From contig NZ_BMIF01000001.1 in NCBI RefSeq assembly GCF_014641695.1, positions 620,001-684,000 on the forward strand: a DNA stretch of 64,000 bases, in the 5' to 3' direction. This DNA comes from Nitratireductor aestuarii. GTDB lineage: Bacteria; Pseudomonadota; Alphaproteobacteria; Rhizobiales; Rhizobiaceae. Position 1 is the stretch's first letter. Each line of letters opens with the position of its first letter. The notes under the pieces were generated by a model that was given only the letters and a program-made list of their open reading frames with translations, did not search any database and had not been told where the DNA came from. This document shows, in pieces, positions 9,888-19,676 of this stretch. A program made the position numbers and the translations under genes.

Positions 9888-10877
9888 TTAGTTGTCTTCT
9901 TCGGCAGAGGCTTCGTCGAAACCAAGTAGGTTCCAGCTCTGCTTCATGTGCGGCGGCAGGTCGGCCGTCACATCCACCACGCCCTTGTCCGGATGCGGAA
10001 TGACGATGCGCCGGGCATGGAGGTGCATACGGTTCTGCATGCCGCCGGGAAACTCCCAGTTTTGATCGGCTTCGAAGTACTTCGGATCACCAATGATTGG
10101 GCAGCCCATATAGGCGGTATGGACGCGCAGCTGATGCATGCGGCCGGTATAAGGCTCAAGCTCCAGCCAGGAGAGCGCCTGCCCTGCCTGCTCGACGACG
10201 CGGTAGTTGGATACGGCGTGATCCGCGCCGAGCTCGCCATGCTTGGCGACGCGCATCTTGTCGCCATCCGGCGTCGCCTCGCGCACGAGCCAGGTCGAGA
10301 TCCGCCCTTCCCGCTTGCGCGGCACACCCTTGACGAGCGCCCAATAGGTCTTCTTCGTCTCACGCAGCCTGAAAGCTTCGGTCAGCTTCATGGCTGCAAG
10401 TCGCGTCCGCGCGACAACCAGAACGCCCGACGTCTCACGGTCGAGACGATGCACAAGACGCGGCTTCTCGCCCTTCTTGTTGCGCCAGGCTTCCAGCATG
10501 CCATCGACGTGACGATTGAGGCCGGAGCCCCCCTGCACCGCCAGGCCCGCAGGCTTGTTGAAGACGTAGACCTTTTCATCTTCATAGATCAACATCTGCG
10601 AGAGCACTTCGCTGTCGCCCTGACCGCGCATGGTGCGCGTCGTCGTGGGAAGCGTGCTCTTGTGGTCAACGCCACCCAGGGGCGGGACACGAACCATCTG
10701 TCCCGGCTGAACCCTGGTTTCGGATTTGACCCGACCGCCATCGACACGAACCTGGCCCGTGCGCAGCAGCTTTTGCAATTGCCCGAAGGCAAGCCCTGGA
10801 TAATGTACCTTGAACCAGCGATCGAGGCGCATGCCCGCTTCGCCGTCATCTACTTTAATTTGTTCTATGCCAGCCAT
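9888..10877 (-). CDS. RluC/RluD-family rRNA pseudouridine synthase
   Basis: 329 residues: an N-terminal S4 RNA-binding domain (MRLDRWFKVHYPGLAFGQLQ, about residues 16-35) and a catalytic domain with HRLDRETSG at 143-151, where Asp146 is the nucleophile of RluA-superfamily enzymes. GRMHQLRVH and the PIIGDPKY segment are also typical. It isomerises uridines in 23S rRNA; RluC-like versus RluD-like target sites cannot be separated here. The gene lies downstream of crcB, 27 bp after its stop codon, and is probably co-transcribed with rarA and crcB. Confidence 0.92.
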   Translation of the reverse strand: MAGIEQIKVDDGEAGMRLDRWFKVHYPGLAFGQLQKLLRTGQVRVDGGRVKSETRVQPGQMVRVPPLGGVDHKSTLPTTTRTMRGQGDSEVLSQMLIYEDEKVYVFNKPAGLAVQGGSGLNRHVDGMLEAWRNKKGEKPRLVHRLDRETSGVLVVARTRLAAMKLTEAFRLRETKKTYWALVKGVPRKREGRISTWLVREATPDGDKMRVAKHGELGADHAVSNYRVVEQAGQALSWLELEPYTGRMHQLRVHTAYMGCPIIGDPKYFEADQNWEFPGGMQNRMHLHARRIVIPHPDKGVVDVTADLPPHMKQSWNLLGFDEASAEEDN

Positions 10878-10904
10878 ATCGTCACCATTTGGGCGGGCAT
10901 ACCA

Positions 10905-11270
10905 CTAGAAAACGCTTCTTGCGAGCCACAATCCGGCAAAGAGGCAAAGAATGGCGCCTATGACGCTGGCGAGCACATAAGTCGCAGCAGTCGTCACGTC
11001 TCCCCGCTCCCAGAGCGTCACTGTGTCGAGCGAAAACGCGGAAAAGGTGGTGAAGCCGCCCAAAATGCCGGTGGCGAGAAAAAGGCGAAGCTCCTGCGAA
11101 CCGCTCACGCGCTGGGCGATCCAGCCGGTGATGAACCCCATGGCAAGACTGCCCACGAGGTTCACCGTGAACGTACCCCACGGAAAGGAAATGCCAAGCA
11201 GCCGCGCGGCCCCAAGATTGGTGAGATGGCGCAGCCCCGCGCCGATGCCGCCGCCAAGACAAACCAGCAT
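10905..11270 (-). CDS. crcB: Fluoride channel Fluc/CrcB
   Basis: 121 residues with four membrane segments. The N-terminal GGGIGAGLRHL, the NLVGSLAMGF segment with the conserved Asn, and GGFTTFSAFS with the pore-lining Phe and Ser residues are hallmarks of Fluc channels, dual-topology dimers that export fluoride from the cytosol. A single-gene homodimeric form is expected since only one copy is seen. No fluoride riboswitch was recognised; the gene is only 28 bp downstream of rarA and probably shares its transcript. Confidence 0.93.
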   Translation of the reverse strand: MLVCLGGGIGAGLRHLTNLGAARLLGISFPWGTFTVNLVGSLAMGFITGWIAQRVSGSQELRLFLATGILGGFTTFSAFSLDTVTLWERGDVTTAATYVLASVIGAILCLFAGLWLARSVF

Positions 11271-11298
11271 AAAATGATACAGGTCACTTCCCCTTTGT

Positions 11299-12621
11299 TC
11301 AGCCCTTGGCGGCGCGCTCGCGCCTCAGCTTCGCCCAATAGTCGAGACGCTTGCGGATCTCCCGCTCAAAACCCCGTTCCGGCGGATCGTAATAGCGCTG
11401 ACGCCCCATGGCTTCAGGGAAATAGTCTTGACCGGAGAAGGCGTCGGGCATGTCGTGGTCATACTGGTAGCCGTCGCCGTAGCCCGTTTCCTTCATGAGC
11501 TTAGTCGGCGCATTGAGAATGTGCCGGGGCGGCAGCAACGATCCATTTTCCTTCGCCGCCCGCATCGCAGCCTTGTAGGCCACATAGACGCCGTTCGATT
11601 TCGGCGCGGTCGCCAGATAGACGCAGGCCTGCGCGAGCGCCAGTTCACCTTCGGGCGAGCCCAGATACTCATAGGCATCCTTGGCGGCATTGGCGATGAC
11701 GACTGCCTGTGGGTCGGCAAGCCCGATATCCTCGACAGCCATGCGCACCAGACGGCGACCGACGTAGAGCGGGTCCTCGCCGGCATCGAGCATCCGGCAC
11801 ATGTAATAAAGTGCTGCATCCGGGTCGGAACCACGCACGGACTTATGCAGGGCCGAGATCAGATTGTAGTGACCATCCTGGCCCTTGTCATAGATTGGGG
11901 CGCGGCGCTGGACGATGTTCTGCACGCCTTCGGCATCAAACACTTCGCCTTCGCCGGACGAACGCCAGACCTCTTCCGCAAGCGTCAGGATTGCGCGCCC
12001 GTCGCCGTCCGCCATGCGGATGAGCACCGCGCGGGCCTCCTCGTCAATAGGCAGAGGCTTGCCCTCCTCCGTCTCGGCGCGTGCCAGCAATCGCTCGAGG
12101 CTGTCAGCCTCATGAGGCTTGAAGATCAGCACGCGAGCCCGGGACAGAAGAGCCGCATTGAGCTCGAAGGACGGATTCTCCGTTGTCGCGCCTATCAGGA
12201 TGATCGTCCCGTCCTCCATGACCGGCAGAAACGAATCTTGCTGGGCACGATTGAAACGATGGATCTCATCCACGAAGAGCAGCGTCTGACGACCCTGGCT
12301 CCTGCGCATGCGGGCCGTATCAAAAACCTTCTTGAGATCGGCCACACCTGAAAAGATCGCGGAAATCTGCTCGAACGCGAGTGATGTCTCGCCTGCAAGC
12401 AGCCGCGCCACGGTGGTTTTGCCTGTTCCGGGCGGTCCCCAGAAGATGAGCGAATCCAGCGTTCCAGATCGGATCATGCGGGTCAGCGCCCCATCGGGAC
12501 CGGTGAGATGCTCCTGCCCCACGACCTCATCCAGCTTCTTTGGGCGAAGGCGATCGGCAAGCGGCTTGCCTGGCAGGGCAGCCGCGCTTGCATCCGGGTT
12601 CTGGTTAAAAAGATCGGCCAT
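11299..12621 (-). CDS. rarA: Replication-associated recombination protein A (RarA/MgsA AAA+ ATPase)
   Basis: 440 residues. Walker [11 protein letters not shown] lies at about 61-70 and Walker [11 protein letters not shown] at about 114-123; sensor 1 is [12 protein letters not shown]. The C-terminal half ([20 protein letters not shown] ...) is the tetramerisation region of the MgsA/RarA/WRNIP1 family. The protein acts at stalled replication forks with SSB and RecA. It begins 3 bp after the stop codon of the Do-type protease gene, so the two are translationally close, a pairing often seen in Rhizobiales. Confidence 0.94.
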   Translation of the reverse strand: MADLFNQNPDASAAALPGKPLADRLRPKKLDEVVGQEHLTGPDGALTRMIRSGTLDSLIFWGPPGTGKTTVARLLAGETSLAFEQISAIFSGVADLKKVFDTARMRRSQGRQTLLFVDEIHRFNRAQQDSFLPVMEDGTIILIGATTENPSFELNAALLSRARVLIFKPHEADSLERLLARAETEEGKPLPIDEEARAVLIRMADGDGRAILTLAEEVWRSSGEGEVFDAEGVQNIVQRRAPIYDKGQDGHYNLISALHKSVRGSDPDAALYYMCRMLDAGEDPLYVGRRLVRMAVEDIGLADPQAVVIANAAKDAYEYLGSPEGELALAQACVYLATAPKSNGVYVAYKAAMRAAKENGSLLPPRHILNAPTKLMKETGYGDGYQYDHDMPDAFSGQDYFPEAMGRQRYYDPPERGFEREIRKRLDYWAKLRRERAAKG

Positions 12622-12624
12622 GGT

Positions 12625-14082
12625 CTAGAAGCGAAGGATCTGCGTCAGAATGCGTCCGTCGCGGTTGATGGCGAAGCGCCAGAGGCGCGTATCCTCTTCC
12701 GCAAGGGACTTGAATTGCGCGGCGGTCTTGATGGGCTCGCCATTGAGTTCGCGCACGATGTCGCCGGTCTTGAGCCCCATGCGGGCCGCCGGAGAATTGC
12801 GCGCGATATCCGTTACCACCACGCCGGTCTCCGTCACCGGAAGCCGCATCCGCTGGAGAACGGCAGGCGTCAGGTCCGCCACGGTCGCACCCGCGAATGG
12901 ACCGCGTCCTCCGATCTGCAGCTTTTCACCGGAACCCTCAGGCGCCTTCTGGATGGTCAGCGAAAGCTTGGTAGGCTTGCCGTTGCGCAGGACCTCAACT
13001 TCGGCGGCCGAGCCCAGTGGAAGCGTCGCGAGACGGTAATCGAGGCTCTCCGGTGTATCGACCGATTTTCCGTCCACCGAGATTACGATATCGCCCGGCT
13101 CGATGCCTGCCTCTGCCGCAGGACTGTCAGCCGCAATATTCGTCACCAAGGCTCCTGCGGGCCTTGTCATGCCAAGCGCATTGGCGACGTCCGGCGTCAC
13201 CCGCTCCATGTTGGCGCCGACATAGGGCCGCTCGAAATGGTCAGACCCTTCCTTGGCCGATTCCACGACCGCTCGCACTAGATTGGCGGGAATGGCGAAG
13301 CCAATGCCGATCGAACCACCCGATCGGCTGTAGATTGCCGTATTGATGCCGATCACCTCGCCCTGCATGTTGACCAGTGCGCCACCCGAGTTGCCCGGGT
13401 TAATCGCAGCGTCGGTCTGGATGAAGTAGCCGAAATCACCGATGCCGCCGAGCGAGCGGGCGACAGCCGAAATGATGCCGCTCGTCGTGGTCTGCCCGAC
13501 ACCAAAGGGATTGCCGATGGCGAGCACCAGATCCCCCACCTGAAGCGCTTCTGAATCGCCCAGCGGTGCGACTGGGAAAGTCTCGCTGGCTTCAACCTTG
13601 AGCACGGCGAGATCGAGCGCCTCATCCTGCAGCACGACCTCACTTGCATATTCCCGACCGTCGGAGAGCGCGACGCGGACCTCATCCGCACCCTCGATCA
13701 CGTGGTAGTTCGTAACCACGATACCGGACTGGTCGACGAATACGCCTGAGCCCAGCGAAGACTGCACGCGCGGAGGCATCTGCGGGAACGAGAAGAAGCG
13801 TTCGAAAAATGGATCGCCCTGGAACGGCGAGCGCGCCTGCACACGCGTCGAGGCATAGACATTCACCACCGCGGGCGAGACTTCAGCAACCAAGGGCGCG
13901 AAGGAAAGCTGGATCTGCTCGTTGCTGAACGGCACCTTGCGCTGCACGTTCTGCTCCGTTGTCTGCCCTCCGCGCAGCAACTCCGACAACGTATCGCGCA
14001 GGCTCTTGCCGTCACTCTGCGCCAGAGCCGTACCGGAGGTCAAAACCGCAACCACTACAAGACTCAAAAACCGCTTGTTCAT
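12625..14082 (-). CDS. Do-type periplasmic serine endoprotease (DegP/DegQ family)
   Basis: 485 residues. A signal peptide (MNKRFLSLVVVAVLTSGTALAQ) directs it to the periplasm. The trypsin-like domain has His127 (NYHVIEG), Asp157 (LDLAVLKV) and Ser232 (NPGNSGGALV) as catalytic triad. Two PDZ domains follow at about 280-370 and 385-480. Such proteases degrade misfolded envelope proteins and serve as chaperones. It is the first gene of the minus-strand run with rarA, crcB and the pseudouridine synthase. DegP, DegQ and MucD cannot be distinguished from sequence alone. Confidence 0.93.
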   Translation of the reverse strand: MNKRFLSLVVVAVLTSGTALAQSDGKSLRDTLSELLRGGQTTEQNVQRKVPFSNEQIQLSFAPLVAEVSPAVVNVYASTRVQARSPFQGDPFFERFFSFPQMPPRVQSSLGSGVFVDQSGIVVTNYHVIEGADEVRVALSDGREYASEVVLQDEALDLAVLKVEASETFPVAPLGDSEALQVGDLVLAIGNPFGVGQTTTSGIISAVARSLGGIGDFGYFIQTDAAINPGNSGGALVNMQGEVIGINTAIYSRSGGSIGIGFAIPANLVRAVVESAKEGSDHFERPYVGANMERVTPDVANALGMTRPAGALVTNIAADSPAAEAGIEPGDIVISVDGKSVDTPESLDYRLATLPLGSAAEVEVLRNGKPTKLSLTIQKAPEGSGEKLQIGGRGPFAGATVADLTPAVLQRMRLPVTETGVVVTDIARNSPAARMGLKTGDIVRELNGEPIKTAAQFKSLAEEDTRLWRFAINRDGRILTQILRF

Positions 14083-14327
14083 TATGCCTTTGCCTCACCA
14101 ACCACGCGCGAATGCACACAAATCAGGATCATAGAGCGAAATCTTCGCTTTGCGCTACCCAGCGACGCGCGCCGGTTCAATCGTACCGACTACACCATCG
14201 AGGGAACGCTTGTGTCACATAGGAATGTGTATAAGAAAAGGAAAACTCTGTGCCCCGATTTTTCCCAAAAGGCACAGCGAAATCGCTCACCAACCCTGCC
14301 CAGCCGCATTGCGCACCGAGGTCATCC

Positions 14328-14678
14328 ATGGCCCTTAGCTACGTTACGCCAATAGTCCTGCTCGCCATTTCAAACATCTTCATGACCTTCGCCTGGTACG
14401 GGCACCTGAAGTTCGGCAGCAAGCCGCTGATCGTGGTCATCCTCGTCAGCTGGGGCATCGCTTTTATCGAATATTGCTTCGCCGTGCCCGCAAACCGCAT
14501 AGGCCACTCTGTCTATTCGGCGGCGGAACTGAAGACGATCCAGGAGGTGATCACCCTCGCCGTCTTCGCCGTGTTCTCAGTCTTCTACCTGAACGAACAG
14601 CTGACGATAAATCACCTCGTCGGCTTCGCCCTCATCTGCCTCGGCGCCTTCTTCATCTTCAAGGGCCCTTTGGGGTAA
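14328..14678 (+). CDS. DUF486 small membrane protein (drug/metabolite transporter-like)
   Basis: 116 residues from the ATG giving MALSYVTPIVLL; an earlier in-frame ATG at 14250 would add a non-hydrophobic tail, and GAGG precedes the chosen start. Four membrane segments are seen; FMTFAWYGHLK, IEYCFAVPANRIG and LKTIQEVITL are conserved in DUF486, a family of four-helix DMT-like proteins with no firmly established substrate. It stands alone between the protease gene (divergent) and the end of the alpha operon (convergent). Confidence 0.85.
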   Translation: MALSYVTPIVLLAISNIFMTFAWYGHLKFGSKPLIVVILVSWGIAFIEYCFAVPANRIGHSVYSAAELKTIQEVITLAVFAVFSVFYLNEQLTINHLVGFALICLGAFFIFKGPLG

Positions 14679-14751
14679 GCCTCTCGCCGACATACTGCGA
14701 CAGGCTCAGCATGCGGGTGTTAGCGCTCGCTTTCATTCAAGATCATATCTC

Positions 14752-14787
14752 AAAAAAGAAAAAGGCCCCGGTAAAACCGAGGCCTTT
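14752..14787 (-). terminator. Intrinsic terminator of the alpha operon (after rplQ)
   Basis: Two 12-base arms (AAAGGCCTCGGT on the minus strand) with one mismatch and a 3-base loop are followed in the minus direction by TTCTTTTTTG. It lies 25 bp beyond the rplQ stop codon and ends the long ribosomal block. Confidence 0.88.
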
Positions 14788-14811
14788 CGTATCAGCAATG
14801 AGCCTTGAAGC

Positions 14812-15240
14812 TTACGCTGCTTCTTCTTCAGCTGCGCGCTCTGCTTCGACGCGCACGCGGTCAGCAGCGCCCTTGGCGGAAGGATCGCGCTCAACGAACT
14901 CGATCACGGCCAGCGGTGCGTTGTCGCCATAGCGGAAGCCCGCCTTCATGATGCGCAGGTAGCCACCATTACGCGAAGCGTAACGCGGTGCCAGCGTCTC
15001 GAACAGACGGCGGACGGCCTTCTCGTCACGGATGGCAGAGATTGCCTGACGGCGGGCATGCAGGTCGCCACGCTTGCCGAGGGTGACGAGCTTCTCGACG
15101 ATCGGACGCAGGTCCTTCGCCTTCGGCAGGGTGGTGACGATCTGCTCATGCTCTATGAGCGAGGCCGCCATATTGGCGAACATGGCCTTACGGTGGCTAG
15201 AGGTTCGGTTCAGCTTGCGTCCGCTATTTCCGTGGCGCAT
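14812..15240 (-). CDS. rplQ: 50S ribosomal protein L17
   Basis: 142 residues beginning [20 protein letters not shown], the conserved L17 N-terminus, with a C-terminal Glu/Ala-rich tail ([10 protein letters not shown]) making it slightly longer than the E. coli protein. L17 is a large-subunit protein at the polypeptide exit region. It is the last gene of the alpha cluster, 42 bp after rpoA, and is followed by a strong terminator. Confidence 0.97.
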   Translation of the reverse strand: MRHGNSGRKLNRTSSHRKAMFANMAASLIEHEQIVTTLPKAKDLRPIVEKLVTLGKRGDLHARRQAISAIRDEKAVRRLFETLAPRYASRNGGYLRIMKAGFRYGDNAPLAVIEFVERDPSAKGAADRVRVEAERAAEEEAA

Positions 15241-15282
15241 GGCTCTGTCTCCTTAATATTCCCTTCGGGCTTAGCCCGGGGG

Positions 15283-16293
15283 TCAATATTGGTCTTCGTA
15301 GCGCTTGGCGAGCTCTTCGATGTTTTCCGGCGGCCAATCCTGGACTTCCATGCCCAGGTGCAGACCCATCGATGCCAGCACTTCCTTGATTTCGTTGAGC
15401 GACTTGCGTCCGAAGTTTGGCGTACGGAGCATCTCTGCTTCCGTCTTCTGGATCAGGTCGCCGATGTAGACGATGTTGTCGTTCTTCAGGCAGTTCGCCG
15501 AGCGTACGGAGAGTTCCAGCTCGTCGACCTTCTTGAGAAGCGCAGGGTTGAACGCGAGTTCGGTAACCTGCTCGACGGGCTGTTCCTTCTGCGGCTCTTC
15601 GAAGTTGACGAACAGTGACAGCTGGTCCTGCAGAATGCGTGCTGCGAAAGCAACGGCATCCTCGCCGCTGATCGAACCGTCGGTATCGATCGTGAGCGTC
15701 AGCTTGTCATAGTCAAGAACCTGGCCCTCACGGGTGTTCTCAACCTTGTACGACACCTTCTTCACCGGAGAATACAGGCTGTCGACCGGGATCAGTCCGA
15801 TCGGAGCATCCTCAGCGCGGTTGCGATCGGCAGGCACGTAGCCCTTGCCGGTGTTAACCGTGAACTCCATGCGGATTTCGGCGTTCTGGTCCAGCGTGCA
15901 GAGCACGTGATCCGGGTTCAGAACCTCGACATCGCCTACCGTCTGAATGTCACCAGCGGTAACGACGCCTGGACCCTGCTTGCGGACAACCATCCGCTTC
16001 GGGCCGTCGCCTTCCATCTTGATAGCGATTTCCTTGATGTTCAGGATGATGTCGGTGACATCTTCACGAACGCCAGGGATCGAGGAGAACTCGTGCAGAA
16101 CGCCGTCGATCTGCACTGCGGTGACAGCAGCACCGCGCAGCGACGACAGCAGAACGCGACGGAGCGCATTGCCCAGCGTCAGACCAAAACCGCGCTCGAG
16201 CGGCTCGGCAACAAGAACCGTCTGAGTACGGCCCTTGGAGCTGAACTCAACCTTGTTCGGCTTAATCAGTTCCTGCCAGTTTTTCTGGATCAT
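15283..16293 (-). CDS. rpoA: RNA polymerase alpha subunit
   Basis: 336 residues. The N-terminal domain (to about 235) carries [19 protein letters not shown], the dimerisation segment; after a linker the C-terminal domain (about 250-325) contains [18 protein letters not shown], which binds UP elements and activators. It nucleates assembly of the polymerase core with RpoB and RpoC, whose genes are also in this window. It lies between rpsK and rplQ as usual for the alpha operon. Confidence 0.98.
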   Translation of the reverse strand: MIQKNWQELIKPNKVEFSSKGRTQTVLVAEPLERGFGLTLGNALRRVLLSSLRGAAVTAVQIDGVLHEFSSIPGVREDVTDIILNIKEIAIKMEGDGPKRMVVRKQGPGVVTAGDIQTVGDVEVLNPDHVLCTLDQNAEIRMEFTVNTGKGYVPADRNRAEDAPIGLIPVDSLYSPVKKVSYKVENTREGQVLDYDKLTLTIDTDGSISGEDAVAFAARILQDQLSLFVNFEEPQKEQPVEQVTELAFNPALLKKVDELELSVRSANCLKNDNIVYIGDLIQKTEAEMLRTPNFGRKSLNEIKEVLASMGLHLGMEVQDWPPENIEELAKRYEDQY

Positions 16294-16387
16294 GGATTTA
16301 TCCTTCCGTTACCCTGCCACCATCCAATCGTGGCAGGCGTTCTGGAACCACCGATGACGCCTGACGGCGCCATCAGCAGAAAAGGCA

Positions 16388-16777
16388 TTAGACGCGGCGC
16401 TTCTTACGCGGACGGCAACCATTGTGCGGAATGGGCGTGACGTCGCGGATCGACGTGATCGTGAAGCCAGCAGCCTGGAGTGCACGGAGGGCGGACTCAC
16501 GGCCAGAACCAGGACCGCAGACCTCAACCTCGAGCGTGCGCATACCATGCTCCTGCGCCTTCTTGGCGCAATCTTCCGCTGCGATCTGAGCAGCGAACGG
16601 GGTCGACTTGCGCGAACCCTTGAAGCCCTGCGCACCAGCAGACGACCAGGCAATCGCATTGCCCTGCGCGTCGGTGATGGTGATCATCGTGTTGTTAAAA
16701 GTCGAGTTAACGTGCGCAACACCCGACGAAATGTTCTTGCGTTCTCTACGACGAACGCGAGCGGCTTCCTTAGCCAT
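16388..16777 (-). CDS. rpsK: 30S ribosomal protein S11
   Basis: 129 residues; [20 protein letters not shown] and the basic C-terminus [12 protein letters not shown] are diagnostic. S11 sits on the platform of the small subunit near the mRNA exit. The 130-bp gap to the upstream rpsM gene is unusually long for this cluster and is occupied by a palindromic element (16828-16908). Confidence 0.97.
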   Translation of the reverse strand: MAKEAARVRRRERKNISSGVAHVNSTFNNTMITITDAQGNAIAWSSAGAQGFKGSRKSTPFAAQIAAEDCAKKAQEHGMRTLEVEVCGPGSGRESALRALQAAGFTITSIRDVTPIPHNGCRPRKKRRV

Positions 16778-16827
16778 GGTATTCCTTTCAACGATCTCTA
16801 CGCCGCCGTAACGCCAGCGGCTACACC

Positions 16828-16908
16828 TTTGGTGAATGGTACCTGGTAAATGGCGAACGGTCCTCAGTCGGACTGCTATTCACAATTCACCATTCCCTAT
16901 TCACCAAT
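16828..16908. repeat. Long imperfect palindrome built of 7-bp units, between rpsM and rpsK
   Basis: The left arm reads GGTGAAT..TGGTAAATGGCGAA and the right arm is its inverse (CTATTCA CAATTCA CCATTCC CTATTCA CCA), each made of degenerate heptamers in 7-bp phase, around a CAGTCGGACTG centre. Its outer edge meets the rpsM stop codon (16908-16910). It could fold in the transcript as a stem of about 35 bp with mismatches. A shorter hairpin containing TATTCACCA lies at 28887-28914. Confidence 0.7.
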
Positions 16909-17276
16909 TACTTCTTCTTGCCGGCGATTGCCTTGGCAGGACCCTTGCGGGTACGCGCATTGGTGTGCGTGCGCTGACCACGAACCGGCAGGCTGCGGCG
17001 ATGACGCAGACCGCGGTAGCAGCCCAGGTCCATCAGACGCTTGATGTTCATCGAGGTCTCACGACGCAGATCACCTTCAACCTGGTAATCGCGGTCGATC
17101 GTCTCGCGGATAGCAAGAACTTCAGCGTCGGTGAGCTGATGAACGCGCTTTTCCGCAGGAATGTTCACCTTCTCGATGATTTCCTGAGCGAACTTCTGGC
17201 CAATGCCGTGAATGTACTGAAGCGCAATAACAACGCGCTTGTTAGTTGGAATATTGACGCCAGCAATACGGGCCAC
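16908..17276 (-). CDS. rpsM: 30S ribosomal protein S13
   Basis: 122 residues beginning [19 protein letters not shown], with the C-terminal [19 protein letters not shown] and a lysine tail (AIAGKKK). S13 contacts the P-site tRNA and forms inter-subunit bridges. First gene of the alpha cluster; separated from adk by about 250 bp, the widest gap inside the spc/alpha region, so a separate promoter there is possible. The stop codon abuts the palindrome described at 16828-16908. Confidence 0.97.
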   Translation of the reverse strand: MARIAGVNIPTNKRVVIALQYIHGIGQKFAQEIIEKVNIPAEKRVHQLTDAEVLAIRETIDRDYQVEGDLRRETSMNIKRLMDLGCYRGLRHRRSLPVRGQRTHTNARTRKGPAKAIAGKKK

Positions 17277-17526
17277 GTCGTATCTCCTTGGTTCTTTTGA
17301 CCGCTGTCACAGCGGATTATTTCATCCAACCGAACAAGACAAAAGCGCCCAGCCCGGTCAACTTAGACCGACGCCGACCGCCATGAAAATCCAGCGAATT
17401 GGCGTGGTCTTGACGGATTCTACCGGAAAAGTCAACTCCCGGATCCATTCTCTTTCGGCAGATGCCCAGGTTCAGGCCTTACGACCCTAAGGGTGAGCGC
17501 CGCACGCCCTCACCCGAACCCTGACG
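17277..17526. other. adk-rpsM intergenic region
   Basis: 250 bp with no supported gene. On the minus-strand transcript it holds two possible hairpins: GGGTGAG/CTCACCC arms at 17490-17514 just after adk, without a T-run, and CCGCTG/CAGCGG at 17301-17315 shortly before rpsM. These could be an attenuator and a leader element; no clear promoter was picked out. Confidence 0.4.
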
Positions 17527-18108
17527 TTACTTTCCGAGAATGCCTGCGATCGCGCCAGTAACCTCTGAGACAGAGGCCATTCCATCAACGGAGCGAAGCT
17601 GACCCTTGGCATAGTAGTAGCCGATCAGCGGCGCCGTCTTCTTGTAGTATTCGCGAAGACGTTCCTCGAACACTTCCGGATTGTCGTCCTTGCGGACCGG
17701 CTGTCCGGCAGCCTTGGCTTCCTCCGCACGGTTGAGGATGCGGCCAACGAGAGCCTTGTCATCCACCACCAGCTCGATGACTGCATCGAGCTTGATACCG
17801 CGCTCGGAGAGCATGGTCTCGACCGCGTCAGCCTGCACGAGCGTGCGTGGATAACCGTCGAGAATAAAACCGTTGGCGCAATCCGCCTGGTCGATGCGTT
17901 CGGCAACGATCGCGTTGACGATCTCGTCGGACACCAGCTCACCGGCGTCCATCACGGCCTTTGCGCGCTTCCCGATTTCCGTTTCGGCCTTCACCGCGGC
18001 ACGAAGCATGTCGCCGGTTGAAAGCTGCGGAATGCCCAGTCTCTCGACAAGGATCTGCGACTGCGTGCCCTTGCCCGCGCCGGGCGGTCCTAGAAGAATT
18101 AATCTCAT
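17527..18108 (-). CDS. adk: Adenylate kinase (short-lid form)
   Basis: 193 residues. The P-loop [10 protein letters not shown] is at residues 7-16, the NMP-binding STGDMLR follows, and [10 protein letters not shown] is the family signature. The LID insert with zinc-binding cysteines of long-form enzymes is absent, as is usual in alphaproteobacteria. It interconverts ATP + AMP and 2 ADP. Its start overlaps the secY stop by 4 bp (ATGA), indicating translational coupling. Confidence 0.97.
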   Translation of the reverse strand: MRLILLGPPGAGKGTQSQILVERLGIPQLSTGDMLRAAVKAETEIGKRAKAVMDAGELVSDEIVNAIVAERIDQADCANGFILDGYPRTLVQADAVETMLSERGIKLDAVIELVVDDKALVGRILNRAEEAKAAGQPVRKDDNPEVFEERLREYYKKTAPLIGYYYAKGQLRSVDGMASVSEVTGAIAGILGK

Positions 18109-19445
18109 CTGCCTCTCTTCCCTCCCCGGAGCTTGGACTTCTTGATCAGGCCCTCATACTGATGGGCGATCAGGTGTCCCTGAACTTGAGCAACCGTGTC
18201 GAGCGTAACACTCACAACGATCAGCAACGACGTACCACCGAGGTAGAACGGCACACCAGTCGCAGAAATCAGGAACTCCGGAAGGAGACAGATCAGGACC
18301 AGGTAGATCGCCCCGATGAGAGTGATGCGAGTCAACACATAGTCGATGTATTCAGCAGTGCGCTCGCCGGGACGATAGCCTGGAATGAACCCCGAATGCT
18401 TCTTCAGCTGGTCAGCGGTGTCCTTCGGGTTGAAAACAATCGCGGTGTAGAAGAACGCGAAGAACATGATCATCGCCGCATACAGGAACATGTAGAGCGG
18501 CTGACCGTGGCCGAGCGTCGCAAGGATCGTTGCAGCCCAACCGGGCAGCTGCGTCGTGTCGGCGAAACCGGCAAGCGTTGCAGGCAGCAGCAGCAGCGAC
18601 GAAGCAAAGATCGGAGGAATGACGCCGGCGGTGTTCAGCTTCAGCGGCAGATGCGACGTGTCGCCCTGGAACATGCGGTTGCCAACCTGGCGCTTCGGAT
18701 ACTGGATCAGAAGGCGGCGCTGCGCACGCTCGAAGAAGACGATGACACCGATGCAGGCGATGCAGATGACGATGATCGCGAGGATCAGGCCGGTCGACAT
18801 CGCACCAGTGCGGCCGAGCTCGAGAGTACCGCCGATGGCGGACGGAAGCCCTGCCACGATACCGGCAAAGATGATGAGCGAAATGCCGTTGCCGATGCCG
18901 CGTGCAGTAATCTGCTCACCGAGCCACATCAGGAACATGGTGCCGCCGAGCAGCGTGATGACGGCGGAAATACGGAAGAACCAGCCCGGATCGCTGACGA
19001 TGTTCTGTCCACCCTCAAGCCCGACTGCAATGCCATAGGCCTGTACGAGAGCGAGAATGACTGTACCGTAGCGGGTGTACTGGTTGATGACCTTGCGGCC
19101 CTGCTCGCCTTCCTTCTTCAGCTGCTCCAGGGACGGCACGACGCTCGTCAGCAGCTGCATGATGATGGAGGCGGAAATATAAGGCATGATGCCCAGCGCG
19201 AAGATCGCCATGCGCTCAACGGCACCACCGGCGAACATGTTGAACATGCCTAGAACGCCGCCGGACTGTTGCTGGAACGCCTGCGCGAATGCGTCAGGGT
19301 TGATGCCAGGCATCGGAATGTAGGTTCCGAGACGATAGACCAGGAGTGCGCCCAGCGTGAACCAGATGCGCTTTTTCAGGTCTTCTGCCTTAGCAAAAGC
19401 AGAGAAATTGAGATTGGATGCTAGTTGCTCGGCTGCAGAGGCCAT
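18105..19445 (-). CDS. secY: Preprotein translocase channel subunit SecY
   Basis: 446 residues with ten predicted membrane segments. [13 protein letters not shown] near the N-terminus and [20 protein letters not shown] are typical SecY signatures. With SecE (also encoded in this window) and SecG it forms the inner-membrane protein-conducting channel used with SecA and by signal-recognition-particle substrates. It sits between rplO and adk; a 231-bp gap containing a strong hairpin separates it from rplO. Confidence 0.97.
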   Translation of the reverse strand: MASAAEQLASNLNFSAFAKAEDLKKRIWFTLGALLVYRLGTYIPMPGINPDAFAQAFQQQSGGVLGMFNMFAGGAVERMAIFALGIMPYISASIIMQLLTSVVPSLEQLKKEGEQGRKVINQYTRYGTVILALVQAYGIAVGLEGGQNIVSDPGWFFRISAVITLLGGTMFLMWLGEQITARGIGNGISLIIFAGIVAGLPSAIGGTLELGRTGAMSTGLILAIIVICIACIGVIVFFERAQRRLLIQYPKRQVGNRMFQGDTSHLPLKLNTAGVIPPIFASSLLLLPATLAGFADTTQLPGWAATILATLGHGQPLYMFLYAAMIMFFAFFYTAIVFNPKDTADQLKKHSGFIPGYRPGERTAEYIDYVLTRITLIGAIYLVLICLLPEFLISATGVPFYLGGTSLLIVVSVTLDTVAQVQGHLIAHQYEGLIKKSKLRGGKRGR

Positions 19446-19634
19446 GCAGTTCTCTCCGCTTCATCACGCACGCTCTACGGCGGCGATGAATAATTGGACG
19501 CCGGTAAAGCTTATACGCCGGAGTTAACCTGCGCAAAAACCGGATACCCGCCCCTCAGTTACACACGACTCGCCCGGGGGAAACCGATTCCAACGACGCA
19601 AGCCAATGCCGAGATAGGACCGGAGCGGCAAAGA

Positions 19635-19673
19635 TGCAAGCGATGCCTGTGGGCATCGCTTGCAAGTTTTTTC
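19635..19673 (+). terminator. Plus-oriented intrinsic terminator in the rplO-secY gap
   Basis: TGCAAGCGATGCC (19635-19647) and GGCATCGCTTGCA (19652-19664) form a perfect 13-bp stem with a TGTG loop. On the plus strand it is followed by AGTTTTTT, the layout of an intrinsic terminator, although every gene around it reads on the minus strand. On the minus strand the same stem would lie in the rplO-secY spacer without a downstream T-run. Confidence 0.7.
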
Positions 19674-19676
19674 AGA

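Noticed and set aside
10850-11300. Fluoride riboswitch upstream of crcB
   Set aside because: Only 28 bp separate rarA and crcB, too little for the riboswitch, and no matching structure is seen.
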